Assembly: GCA_027314515.1 (NCBI GenBank)
Contig: DAHVAR010000091.1
Coordinates: 1-64,000, forward strand
Origin: Actinomycetota bacterium
GTDB lineage: Bacteria > Actinomycetota > Actinomycetes > Streptosporangiales > Streptosporangiaceae
Direction of reading: 5' to 3'
DNA length: 64,000 nucleotides
Within the stretch, counting starts at the first letter, position 1; each line of letters starts with the position of its first letter. Below are positions 38,591 through 46,705 of this stretch, one piece after another. A model generated the notes under the pieces. That model was not told where the DNA came from. It saw only the letters and a program-made list of their open reading frames with translations, and ran no database searches. Made by a program: the position numbers and the translations under genes.

Positions 38591-39589
38591 TTACAGGACG
38601 TCGTGGCCGGGGTGGGGCTGGTCAGGCAGCGGCGTGCGCACTGCCGGGATCGTGCCAAGCCGGCCGGCCTGGTAGTCCTCGAAGGCCCGGACGAGTTCCG
38701 CCCTGGTATTCATCACGAACGGACCGTAGGCCGCGACCGGTTCGCGGATCGGCTGTCCGCCGAGGACCAGCACGTCCAGCTTCTCGCCCGGGCCGTCCAT
38801 GATCCGCTGCGCGCCGAGCGTCAGCACGTCACCGGCGCCGAACACGGCAAGCTGGCCGGTCCTCACCGGGCGCCGGGCAGCGCCGACCGTCCCCGAGCCG
38901 GCCAGTACGTAGCCGAGTGCGTTGAAGTCCGGCCGCCAGGGCAGCCGGAACTCAGCGCCCGGCTCCACGGTCACGTGCAGGAGAGTGATCGGGGTATGGG
39001 TGACGCCAGGGCCCGCATGCCCGTCAAGCTCGCCGGCTATAACCCGTACCAGGGCGCCGCCATCGGCGGAGCTGAGCAGCGCCACCTGACCAGCGCGAAT
39101 GTCCTGGTAGCGCGGCGGGGCCAGCTTCAGCCGGGACGGCAGGTTCACCCAGAGCTGGAAGCCATGGAACAGGCCACCGCTCATCACCAGGTCTTCGGGC
39201 GGCTCTTCGATGTGCAGGATGCCCCCGCCGGCGGTCATCCACTGCGTGTCGCCGTTGGTGATCAGGCCGCCGCCGCCATTGGAGTCCTGATGGCGGAAGA
39301 CGCCGTCGATGATGTAGGTCACGGTCTCGAAGCCGCGGTGCGGGTGCCAGGACGTGCCCTTCGGCTCGCCCGGCGCGTAGTCGACCTCGCCCATCTGGTC
39401 CATGTGAATGAAGGGATCCAGTGCCCGCAGTTCGACGCCGGCGAAGGCGCGGCGAACCGGGAAGCCCTCGCCCTCGAACCCGGACGGTGCTGTCGTGACC
39501 GACAGGACGGGCCGGTCCGCGGCCGTTGCCGGATCCGGTTCGCTGATGCGCGGGAGCACCAGGATGTCTTCGACTGTCACCGCTGGCAT
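38591..39589 (-). CDS. Pirin family protein
   Basis: 332-residue bicupin. Metal site 1 is in FIHMDQMGEVDYAPG and HPHRGFETVTYIIDGVFRHQDS, with Glu in GGGILHIEE; the C-terminal cupin starts near residue 190. The longer-than-usual N-terminus (VEDILVLPRISEPDPATAADR) is typical of actinobacterial pirins. Roles proposed in the family include quercetinase activity and redox-linked regulation; no specific function is visible here. Confidence 0.9.
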   Translation of the reverse strand: MPAVTVEDILVLPRISEPDPATAADRPVLSVTTAPSGFEGEGFPVRRAFAGVELRALDPFIHMDQMGEVDYAPGEPKGTSWHPHRGFETVTYIIDGVFRHQDSNGGGGLITNGDTQWMTAGGGILHIEEPPEDLVMSGGLFHGFQLWVNLPSRLKLAPPRYQDIRAGQVALLSSADGGALVRVIAGELDGHAGPGVTHTPITLLHVTVEPGAEFRLPWRPDFNALGYVLAGSGTVGAARRPVRTGQLAVFGAGDVLTLGAQRIMDGPGEKLDVLVLGGQPIREPVAAYGPFVMNTRAELVRAFEDYQAGRLGTIPAVRTPLPDQPHPGHDVL

Positions 39590-39905
39590 GGCGTCCTCCG
39601 TCTACTAGTCTGCCTGGTCAGCCGGCGCCTGTCGGCCGCTGGCCCGCCGCAGGGAACATTGATTGAATGCGCAACATTCCCTGTGGCGAGCAGGAATCCC
39701 AATAAAGCCGACATAGCGCGCCGTCACGTCAACGGACTGCCAAGTTGAGCCCACGCGACAGTGATCTGTGTCACATAATGAAACCAGCTTCGGTAGCGTG
39801 GCGTCAGATCCTCATCACGCACCGTGATGCCCCCGATATGACTCCGGCTGGTCAGCTGCGACAGGCGGTCTGGCCAGCCGGCTTCCACCACAGTGAATAA
39901 CCGAG
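39590..39905. other. Intergenic region, no convincing gene
   Basis: The 79-residue minus-strand ORF (39724-39963) has no family features and contains the terminator, so I do not accept it. A 7-bp inverted repeat CAGGGAA (39650-39656) / TTCCCTG (39677-39683), centre to centre 27 bp, may be an operator for the pirin gene. The stretch from 39690 to 39900 is less GC-rich than average. Confidence 0.45.
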
Positions 39906-39948
39906 CGCCTCGTGCCCTGTCCCGCTTCCGGGGACAGGGCACGAGGCG
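39906..39948. terminator. 18-bp-stem terminator after the TetR gene
   Basis: A perfect 18-bp stem (CGCCTCGTGCCCTGTCCC paired with its complement at 39931-39948) and a 7-base loop lie 17 bases past the TetR stop. No T run on either side, but position and stability support termination of the MFS-TetR operon. Confidence 0.7.
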
Positions 39949-39964
39949 TTGCGCTGCGGTCACG

Positions 39965-40597
39965 TCACAGCGGCAGGCCCTGCTCGAGGTGGGCCAGCGC
40001 CTTGTCGATGCGCCCGAACAGCCCGGCCACGTCGGACATCCCGTCGGCAGTCCAGGTGTCCTCGCCGTAGCTGGTCGTGACGGACATGATCACGCCGATG
40101 ACAGCGCCGGCCAGGTTGCGCACCTCGAAGTCGTCGGCGCTCCGGCCCGTTCGCCTGGCAATCGACTCCGCTATCTGGTTAATCGTCCGGACGAACTCGT
40201 CGACTGCCCGCGCCCGCACTTCGGGAACAGTTGCCGCCAGCTCCGCGGTGTCCCGGAACCGGACCAGGTCCTCCGGGCTCAGTGACGCCAGGGTGGCGGC
40301 GGAGGCGGCACGGAACGCGGCGATCGGGCTCAGCTCAGGCGGCTGGGCCGCGAGCGCCTCAGCCGTGACGATATCCAGGTCGTCCTGCAGAACCACGTCT
40401 TCCTTGGTGGGGAAGTACCGGAAGAACGTGGCCGGCGAGACTTCCGCCGCATCGGCGATCTGCTCGATGGTCGTGGCAGCATAGCCCTGCTCGCGGAAGA
40501 GCCGGAGCGCCTGCTGCCGGATGGCAACGCGCGTCCTGGCCTTCTTTCGCTCGCGGAGGCCCGGCTGCCGGGCAGCCATGTCGGTCATGCCAGTCAT
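39965..40597 (-). CDS. TetR-family regulator of the DHA2 exporter
   Basis: 210 residues from ATG 40597; the 390-residue track ORF starts far inside the MFS gene. HTH is in ALRLFREQGYAATTIEQIAD, then VSPATFFRYFPTKEDVV. Its ATG overlaps the exporter's TGA (ATGA), so it is the second gene of a coupled operon and probably represses it. Ligand domain from about residue 60 has no diagnostic features. Confidence 0.9.
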   Translation of the reverse strand: MTGMTDMAARQPGLRERKKARTRVAIRQQALRLFREQGYAATTIEQIADAAEVSPATFFRYFPTKEDVVLQDDLDIVTAEALAAQPPELSPIAAFRAASAATLASLSPEDLVRFRDTAELAATVPEVRARAVDEFVRTINQIAESIARRTGRSADDFEVRNLAGAVIGVIMSVTTSYGEDTWTADGMSDVAGLFGRIDKALAHLEQGLPL

Positions 40598-42279
40598 TCT
40601 GCCCCGGCGGCATCCAATTCCGCGCTGCCGGCCCCGCCGGCGTCCCCGCCGCTGCCGGCCCCGCCGGCGTCCCCGGCGGCCTCGCGTGGCGCGATCCCGG
40701 CGGGGCCGCCCGGGCGGCCCGGCCGCCGGGGCAGGAACACGGCGGCCAGCACGGCCGCCGCTGCCGCGATCGCCGCGCAGACCCAGAGCATCAGGTCGAC
40801 GCCGCTGGCGTACGCGATGTGCACGGCCGTGAGTAGCGATGCCGAGCCGAGCCTGGCAGCGACGATGACGCCGGCTCCGACGCTGCTCTTCGCTGCCGCG
40901 AGCGCGGCCGGCGGCTGGCTGGCGGTGAGGTGGCTGGCGGCGAGGTGGCTGCGGTACACCGAATTCAGCACGGTACCGAGCACCGCGATGCCGATTGTCG
41001 CGCCCACCTGGCGGGCCGCGGTCATGAGCGCTGAGCCGGACCCGCTGCGCTCCGCCGCCAGCGCGCTGAGCGCGGCGTTCAGCATAGTCGGCATCGCGAG
41101 GCCAAGGCCAAGACCGGTCACCGCGAACCACGTGCACATGAAACCCGCGCCACTAGCTGGCGACGTAGCCGTGCCGACGGCGAGCGCCGCGGCCATGACC
41201 GCGAACCCGCCGGCGCCGACCGGCCGCATGCCGAGCACCGGCGGACGGCCAGGGCCGCCGTCGCCCGCCTTGCGCGTGCTCTGCAGCCGCTGCCCGATGC
41301 CGAGCCCGACCACAAGGCCGCCGATCAGCGGCAGCATCCGGATGCCGCTGGCCATCGAGTCGAGCCCGCTGACGTCCAGGAAGAACTGCGGCATCGCGAA
41401 CGTCAGGCCGAACAGCGCGAAGGAGATCATCGTCGACAGTGCCGTCCCCCAGGTGAACCCCGGGGCGGCAAACAAGCTCAGGTCGACCAGTGGCTGGCCG
41501 CGGCCACGACGGCCGGCCGCACGCTCCCAGGCCGTGAACAGCCCGAGCAATGCCGCGCCGGCCGCCATCGCGGCGACTGCGAGAACGTCTGACCATCCGT
41601 ACTGCCCGGCCCGGATGACGCCGTAGGTCAGGATGGCCAGGCCGGCGCTGGAGAGGAGCACGCCGATGACATCGATGCGCAGGCGTCCGGTGCCGCGCGA
41701 CTCGGGCAGCAGGAACATCACCGCTGCCAGCGCCAGCACGACGACCGGAACGTTGATCAGGAACACCGATCCCCACCAGTAGTGGTCGAGCAGCCAGCCG
41801 CCGAGGATCGGGCCGAGCGGGTAGCCGAGGAAGGTCGCCCCGCCGACGATGGCGATCGCCTTCGGGCGCTCCGCAGGCGTGAACATCACCGGCAGGACGG
41901 CAAGCGCGAGCGGCATGATGACGGCGGCCGCGAGCCCGAGCACCGCGCGCGCCGCGATGAGTTCGCCGGGCGATGACGCGTAGGCGCACGCGGCCGAAGC
42001 GGCGCCGAAGACTGCGAGCGCGCACATCAGCAGCTTCTTCCTGCCGACCCGGTCGCCGACAAGCCCGGCGGGCAGCAGCGCCGCGGCCAGGACCAGGCTG
42101 TAGGCGTCGACGAACCACTGCAGGTCGCCAGTGGAAGCGTGCAGGTCGACGGCCAGCGTCGGCAAGGCAAGCGAGAGGACGAACAGGTCGAGGCCGACGA
42201 CCAGGACGCTGACCGCCAGCGCTCCGAGTGCCCACCAGCGACGGCTGCCGCCGCCGGCCGTGAACTCGACATGGCGCAC
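40594..42279 (-). CDS. DHA2-family MFS drug exporter (EmrB/QacA type), 14 helices
   Basis: About 561 residues from GTG 42279, which has GGAGGTGA five bases upstream; the track's TTG 42294 overlaps that site. Helix 1 region has GLDLFVLSLALPTLAVDL, motif A is GDRVGRKKLL, motif C-like segment LGYPLGPILGGWLLDHYWW. Fourteen predicted helices. The C-terminus is a Gly/Ala/Asp-rich tail with a 27-bp tandem repeat in DNA (from 40624), and a 15-bp near-tandem repeat at 40921-40950 encodes SHLAASHLTA. Proton-driven export of a hydrophobic compound is likely. Confidence 0.9.
   Translation of the reverse strand: MRHVEFTAGGGSRRWWALGALAVSVLVVGLDLFVLSLALPTLAVDLHASTGDLQWFVDAYSLVLAAALLPAGLVGDRVGRKKLLMCALAVFGAASAACAYASSPGELIAARAVLGLAAAVIMPLALAVLPVMFTPAERPKAIAIVGGATFLGYPLGPILGGWLLDHYWWGSVFLINVPVVVLALAAVMFLLPESRGTGRLRIDVIGVLLSSAGLAILTYGVIRAGQYGWSDVLAVAAMAAGAALLGLFTAWERAAGRRGRGQPLVDLSLFAAPGFTWGTALSTMISFALFGLTFAMPQFFLDVSGLDSMASGIRMLPLIGGLVVGLGIGQRLQSTRKAGDGGPGRPPVLGMRPVGAGGFAVMAAALAVGTATSPASGAGFMCTWFAVTGLGLGLAMPTMLNAALSALAAERSGSGSALMTAARQVGATIGIAVLGTVLNSVYRSHLAASHLTASQPPAALAAAKSSVGAGVIVAARLGSASLLTAVHIAYASGVDLMLWVCAAIAAAAAVLAAVFLPRRPGRPGGPAGIAPREAAGDAGGAGSGGDAGGAGSAELDAAGAE
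40624..40677. repeat. 27-bp tandem repeat in the exporter C-terminus
   Basis: GCTGCCGGCCCCGCCGGCGT recurs with a 27-bp period (40624 and 40651). It encodes the GGDAGGAGS-type low-complexity tail of the exporter. In-frame length changes would be tolerated. Confidence 0.8.
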
Positions 42280-42319
42280 GGGGCTCACCTCCAATCACGC
42301 AAGTGACTCTTATACGAGA

Positions 42320-42330
42320 TTGACTGTCAA
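42320..42330. promoter_or_regulatory. TTGACTGTCAA palindrome, candidate TetR operator
   Basis: A perfect 5+1+5 palindrome, 41 bp upstream of the exporter start, in a locally AT-rich promoter region; TATAAG (on the minus strand) lies 10 bases nearer the gene. Likely bound by the TetR protein of the same operon. Confidence 0.45.
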
Positions 42331-42458
42331 ATCAGAGACTACATCAAGATAGCCTGAGCCGGCTCGGACATCTCGGCCATCGCGAAGCCGCGGACCCGCA
42401 TGGTGCCGACGCCTGAGCTCTGGCTGGCAGACTGGTGACGGAGATAAGGAGTCAGCCA

Positions 42459-42977
42459 ATGCCACAGCCACAAGGCGAGGAGCTTGCCCGCGTTCGTGCC
42501 CGCCGGGAGGAGCTGCGCACGCAGTATCTGCGCCCGCTAGCCGACCGTCCGCCGTCGACCGTCAGCGGGGTGCATCACCTCGCGCTGATCTGCAAGGACG
42601 CGGAAGAGACGATCGAGTTCTACCAGGAGTTCCTTGGTTTCCCGCTAGTCGAGCTAGTGGAGAACCGCGACTATGCCGGCTCCAACCACTTCTTCTTCGA
42701 CATCGGCAACCACAACCTGCTCGGCTTCTTTGACTTTCCCGGCCATGACCATCCGGCCTGGCAGGAGACCATCGGCGGCGTGCAGCATCTGGCAATCTCG
42801 GTGTCGGCCGCACAGTTCGCAGCGGCGAAGGAGAAACTCGACGCTGCCGGGATCGACTACCTCGGCCCGGACCGCGGCGCTGACAACAGCATGTACTTCC
42901 GCGACCCCAATGGTGTCGGCCTGGAACTGTACCGGGAAGACCTCGGGACGTTTGAGGGCGAGTTGCTGGTCGAGTAG
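42459..42977 (+). CDS. VOC-family (glyoxalase/dioxygenase fold) protein
   Basis: 172 residues from ATG 42459, which follows AAGGAG at seven bases; the track start GTG 42435 has no such site. A single VOC domain: metal His in VHHLALICKD, second His in VQHLAISV and Glu in VGLELYRED. An N-terminal helix with alternating charges (EELARVRARREELRTQYL) precedes it. Possible glyoxalase, ring-cleaving or resistance activity; not assignable. Confidence 0.85.
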   Translation: MPQPQGEELARVRARREELRTQYLRPLADRPPSTVSGVHHLALICKDAEETIEFYQEFLGFPLVELVENRDYAGSNHFFFDIGNHNLLGFFDFPGHDHPAWQETIGGVQHLAISVSAAQFAAAKEKLDAAGIDYLGPDRGADNSMYFRDPNGVGLELYREDLGTFEGELLVE

Positions 42978-42986
42978 GAAGGGCCA

Positions 42987-43003
42987 CCCGCCAGCTCAGC
43001 GGG
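42987..43003. terminator. Short hairpin between convergent genes
   Basis: CCCGC / GCGGG stem with a 7-base loop in the 52-bp convergent gap between the VOC and DUF3052 genes. Weak, no T tract. Confidence 0.3.
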
Positions 43004-43029
43004 ACCTGCGCTGCCTGTTCTTGACGAAT

Positions 43030-43452
43030 TCAGGCCCGGTGCTCGCGGCGGATCACCAGGCGGAGCCCGGACCAGGTGTCGTCGATCCCGCACACCTTGT
43101 TGTCCACCAGCCCGGTCGGCAGCACGATATCCCGGATGGCCTGGTCGGTTACGTCTGTCGGCACCTTGCTGGTCCGCTTGGGCCAGGCGATCCATAGTCC
43201 GCATGCCGGAGCCATCCGGGCGCGTAGCCTCGGCAGCTCTGCCTCCAATTCAGCACGGCGGGTGACGAAGGCCACGATGACGTCGTAATGCGCGTCATCC
43301 GACAGGTCGGTATGCAGCCTGGCGACGTCGGGCAGTTCGGCGAGCGTGTCCTCGAACGCCTCGGGCGCGCCGATCAGTGCCACCTCGTCGCCTTCGCCGA
43401 TGCCGAGCTTGCGAGCGAGCGGAGTTCCGCGGTCACCGGTCCCCTCAGGCAT
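43030..43452 (-). CDS. DUF3052 family protein
   Basis: 140 residues: LARKLGIGEGDEVALIGAPE, then YDVIVAFVTRRAELEAELP and GLWIAWPKRTSKVPTDVTDQ are the family signature. Small cytoplasmic actinobacterial protein of unknown function. It is the last gene of the minus-strand series PNP - PMM-like - XdhC-like - DUF3052, with a 36-base gap after XdhC-like. Confidence 0.88.
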   Translation of the reverse strand: MPEGTGDRGTPLARKLGIGEGDEVALIGAPEAFEDTLAELPDVARLHTDLSDDAHYDVIVAFVTRRAELEAELPRLRARMAPACGLWIAWPKRTSKVPTDVTDQAIRDIVLPTGLVDNKVCGIDDTWSGLRLVIRREHRA

Positions 43453-43488
43453 CCGTCCTCCCGCGACGGCTCAGCAGGTAAAGACGGC

Positions 43489-44061
43489 TCAGAAGGCAAA
43501 GCCGCCGGGCTTGGCGTTGCGGTCGGCGATGAGCCCGGCCACTGTCGCAATGGCGATCTCCGCGGGAGTGCGTGAGCCGATGTTCACGCCGATCGGCCGG
43601 TGTACCTTGCTGACCTCGCTGGCCGGCACGCCGAGCTCAGTCAGCGCTGCGACATGCGGCGCCTCATGCCGCGGATTGCCCATGATGCCAACCCAGCGCG
43701 CGCCTGCTGCCAGCGCATCGCGCAGCTGGACGCCCAGCTCGGGCCGGTGATGATCGGTGACAACGACATCGGTTCTGCCGTCGGCGAGGCCGTCCAGGCT
43801 GTCAGCAAGCTCGAAGTCACCGGCCGGGGCGGCCTTCGCTCGCTCCGGGTCCGGCTCTACCAGCACTGCCCGGTACCCTGCGTCGGCGCCGTAGCGCAGC
43901 AGGTAGCTCGCGACCGGCGTGGCGAAGACCGCCGCCAGCACCTTGTCCTGCGCCGGGGCCGGGACCGTGCCGTGCGCCACCGCGCAGCTGTCGTCGTGCA
44001 CATGATGGTCATGCGAGTGTTCGCGCCGGTCGAGGGAATCGCCGTGCCCCGAGCTTGCCAT
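43489..44061 (-). CDS. XdhC Rossmann-domain protein
   Basis: About 190 residues if started at ATG 44061; the track start is a TTG at 44097. Matches the C-terminal NAD-like-binding domain of XdhC/CoxI proteins: RYGADAGYRAVLVEPDP, VVVTDHHRPELGVQL, GARWVGIMGNPRHEAPH and IGVNIGSRTPAEIAIATVAG. The N-terminal XdhC_CoxI domain is missing, replaced by a His-rich stretch (HSHDHHVHDDSC) that could bind metal. XdhC proteins help insert sulfurated molybdenum cofactor into xanthine dehydrogenase; the neighbouring PNP supplies hypoxanthine, which fits a purine link. Confidence 0.8.
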   Translation of the reverse strand: MASSGHGDSLDRREHSHDHHVHDDSCAVAHGTVPAPAQDKVLAAVFATPVASYLLRYGADAGYRAVLVEPDPERAKAAPAGDFELADSLDGLADGRTDVVVTDHHRPELGVQLRDALAAGARWVGIMGNPRHEAPHVAALTELGVPASEVSKVHRPIGVNIGSRTPAEIAIATVAGLIADRNAKPGGFAF

Positions 44062-44117
44062 GCCTACGAGCTTGCCATCCGCGACGCCGCCGGGCAACTT
44101 ACCATGATCGCCTGACC

Positions 44118-45818
44118 TCAGCCCAGCAGGCCGGCGACGGCCAGCCGCAACTGTTCCAGCCGGCTGTGCGCCGCCTGCCGGGCCGTTGCCAGCGAGCGGC
44201 CGGTCACCTGCTCGACGACTTCCAGGTAGGCGGTGATCTCCGGCTCACCGTCGGCCGGCCCGACGACCACGCGCGCTCCGGGCAGCTCGTAACTGATCAT
44301 GTCGGCGGACGGCAGATCCCAGCTGCCGCCGGTGTAATCAGTCATCCGGATGACCGGCCGGCCGCACAGCTCGGCCGGGCCGGTTGCGCGCAGCCGGGAC
44401 ATCACGTCGACCGCGGCCAGGTCCGGCCGGGCTAGCCGGGCGGTCAGGTGCACGCCGTGCGCAGCCTCAAGCGCGTCATAGGCATCCTGGAGCGACTCGC
44501 CCACGGACCTGGCTATGGCGGCCAGCCGGAGGACCGCTAGCGCGGCGCAGATGCCATCGCAGTCCCGCGCCGCCCCGCCAAGGGCGTAGCTCGCTTCCTC
44601 CGAATAGCCGAACGCGAACCGCGCATCCTGTCGCAGGTCAGCGGCGCGGACCAGGCGTTCCGACCCAGTTGGGGCCAGCACGTGCCGGGCTCCGGCCGCG
44701 GCCGCGATCTTCGACAGCAGTGAGCCGCAGACGACAGTGCTGACGACAAGCTGCTGCGACATGACGATGCCTGGCTCGGCTGCCATCCTGCCGAGTACGA
44801 ACGCGCCCAGCAGCGCGCCAAGCTGATCGGCAGTGAGCTGCCGGTAGCCGCCGGGCGCGGCCGGGTCCGGCACCGCGACTGCCAGCCGGCCGCCGTCCGG
44901 GTCGGTTGCCAGGACCAGGTCGCAGGACGACCGCCGCGCCAGCGCGATCGCGAGATCGAGCGCGCCCGGCTGCGCCAGATCGGGGACCGGCAGGGACGGG
45001 AAGTCCGGATCGGGTTGCAATTGCGCCGCGACCACATCGGGTGCAGGGTAGCCGCCCTGCTCGAACGCACGCAGCGCCAGCGCTCCGGCCACCCCGTGCA
45101 GCGGCGTGTAGGCGAACCGGAGCCAGGCAGCGCTCGGCGGCGCCTCGCCCGCCGTCGCGCGGACCGAGTCGAGGTATGCCTGCGCTCCCTCGTCGCCGTG
45201 CGCGGTGATCAGCGGACTGCCGGATGGCGCGATCGCGATGCCGGGAAGCGGCCCGAGCACGGTCAGCGCCGCGTCGATGTCGGCGTCGGCAGGCGGCGCG
45301 AGGTGCAGACCGGCCCCGTCGTACACCCGATAGCGGCTGTCCGCGGCCGGGCCGGGGCCGGCGGTGATCATGACGCCGGCGACGGCGCCGAAGAACCGAA
45401 CGGCGAAGGACAGGAACGGGGTTGGCTGGCCACCCGGCAGCAGGTGCACACGGATGCCTGCGCCGGCGAAAACAGCGGCGGCCTGCGCGGCGAACGCTGC
45501 GCTGAGGCGTGCTGCGTCCCGGCCGATCACGATGCCCGCAGCGGCTGCACCTGGTGCGCGGTCCAGCAGCCAGCCGGCCACCGCTGCGCTCGTGGTCGTC
45601 ACTGTCGCGCGGTTCATCCGGCTCGGCCCGGCCGCGGCAGGCCCGCGAAGGCCGTCCGGGCCGAAGCGCAGCCGCCCGGCGAACCTGCTGGCGAGCTCTG
45701 CCGCCGCAGCCGGCGAGTCGTCGGCGAGCAGCGCGGTGAGCTCGGCCTTGTCCTGCTCGCTGACGTCGGCCGCGATCCAGGCCAGTATCTCCTCGCGGAG
45801 GCCGGCCGCAATCGTCAT
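44118..45818 (-). CDS. Phosphomannomutase/phosphoglucomutase-like protein with degraded active site (probable pseudoenzyme)
   Basis: 566-residue alpha-D-phosphohexomutase fold, all four domains traceable: FGPDGLRGPAAAGPSRMNR, the active-site segment, the metal loop, FAFGYSEEASYALG (sugar loop) and the C-terminal domain. The catalytic phosphoserine loop, normally TASHNP, reads MITAGPGPAADSRYRVY, so Ser and His are gone. The metal loop, normally DPDADR, reads DPDGGRLAVAV, so its third Asp is gone. It sits directly after the PNP gene with a TGATG overlap, the same order as deoD-pmmB in mycobacteria. The frame is fully open, so it is conserved as a protein rather than decaying. A regulatory or binding role is inferred. 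Confidence 0.85.
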   Translation of the reverse strand: MTIAAGLREEILAWIAADVSEQDKAELTALLADDSPAAAAELASRFAGRLRFGPDGLRGPAAAGPSRMNRATVTTTSAAVAGWLLDRAPGAAAAGIVIGRDAARLSAAFAAQAAAVFAGAGIRVHLLPGGQPTPFLSFAVRFFGAVAGVMITAGPGPAADSRYRVYDGAGLHLAPPADADIDAALTVLGPLPGIAIAPSGSPLITAHGDEGAQAYLDSVRATAGEAPPSAAWLRFAYTPLHGVAGALALRAFEQGGYPAPDVVAAQLQPDPDFPSLPVPDLAQPGALDLAIALARRSSCDLVLATDPDGGRLAVAVPDPAAPGGYRQLTADQLGALLGAFVLGRMAAEPGIVMSQQLVVSTVVCGSLLSKIAAAAGARHVLAPTGSERLVRAADLRQDARFAFGYSEEASYALGGAARDCDGICAALAVLRLAAIARSVGESLQDAYDALEAAHGVHLTARLARPDLAAVDVMSRLRATGPAELCGRPVIRMTDYTGGSWDLPSADMISYELPGARVVVGPADGEPEITAYLEVVEQVTGRSLATARQAAHSRLEQLRLAVAGLLG

Positions 45819-46642
45819 CAGCGCAAGCCGCCGATGATCGACGCGAGCAACTCGCCCAGTGACGCGGCGGCTCGGGCGCCCGCCGACACCACCTCGGCGT
45901 GCTCGATCGGCTGCGCCGACAGCCCGGCTGCCAGGTTAGTGACCAGCGAGATACCGAGGACTGCTGCGCCGAGGTGCTTCGCCGCGATCGCCTCCAGCAC
46001 GGTGGACATGCCGACCAGCCCGGCGCCGGCCGCGGCAAGCATGCGGATCTCTGCCGGGGTCTCGTACTGAGGGCCGGGCAGCCCCGCGTACACAGCCTCG
46101 GCCAGGTCCGGCCGGTGCGCCCGTGCCGCCGCCCGCAGCGCGGCCGGATACAGCGCGGTCAGGTCGGTGAACCTGGACGGGTAGCCATCGGGCGGCGGTG
46201 GGCCGGTCAGCGGGGAGACGCCGGTCAGGTTGAGCTGGTCGCTGATCAGCACCGGCTGACCGGGCTGCAGACGGAGGTCGATGGCCCCGGCCGCGTTGGT
46301 CAGCACGACCGTCTGGCAGCCGGCCGCGACCGCGGTGCGGACGCCGTGCACGACCGTGTCGGGGGAGTGCCCTTCGTACAAGTGCGCGCGGCCGAGGAAG
46401 ACCAGCGCGTCGCGCCCGCCGATGCCGACGGACCGGACGAGCGGCTCGTGACCGGCAACCGTAGGCGCGGGCAGGCCGCCAAAGTCGGCGAAGGTGAGCT
46501 CGGCATCCGCCGGGCCGAGTGCGCCGGCCGCGGCTGACCAGCCGGAGCCGAGCACGACCGCCACGTCATGGCGGGACTTGCCGGTCAGCTGGGCGAGTTG
46601 CGCGGCACTTGCCGCGGCGGCCGCAAACGGATCAAGGGTCAT
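45818..46642 (-). CDS. Purine nucleoside phosphorylase
   Basis: 274-residue trimeric-type PNP (PNP/MTAP family): VVLGSGWSAAAG with the phosphate-binding Ser, FLGRAHLYEGH, VLTNAAGAIDLRLQPGQPVLI, AVYAGLPGPQYETPAEIRML (Glu for purine binding) and GMSTVLEAIAAKHLG. Cleaves purine (deoxy)nucleosides to base and (deoxy)ribose-1-phosphate. First gene of the operon; overlaps the mutase-like gene by one base. Confidence 0.93.
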   Translation of the reverse strand: MTLDPFAAAAASAAQLAQLTGKSRHDVAVVLGSGWSAAAGALGPADAELTFADFGGLPAPTVAGHEPLVRSVGIGGRDALVFLGRAHLYEGHSPDTVVHGVRTAVAAGCQTVVLTNAAGAIDLRLQPGQPVLISDQLNLTGVSPLTGPPPPDGYPSRFTDLTALYPAALRAAARAHRPDLAEAVYAGLPGPQYETPAEIRMLAAAGAGLVGMSTVLEAIAAKHLGAAVLGISLVTNLAAGLSAQPIEHAEVVSAGARAAASLGELLASIIGGLR

Positions 46643-46665
46643 GCTGGCCTAGGGTAGCGGTCGCG

Positions 46666-46705
46666 CTGGTTACTCCTCGGCGAGCAGGTGGGCGGCGGGC
46701 AGGCG
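46666..46705. repeat. 40-bp direct repeat, copy 1
   Basis: Identical over 40 bp to 50204-50243. This copy encodes the last 11 codons (RLPAAHLLAEE, stop) of the FtsX-type permease plus the four bases CCAG after its stop. The two copies flank the permease and ATPase genes. Confidence 0.95.

Noticed and set aside
39724-39963. 79-residue minus ORF between pirin and TetR genes
   Set aside because: Contains the 18-bp terminator stem, no family features and no ribosome-binding site.
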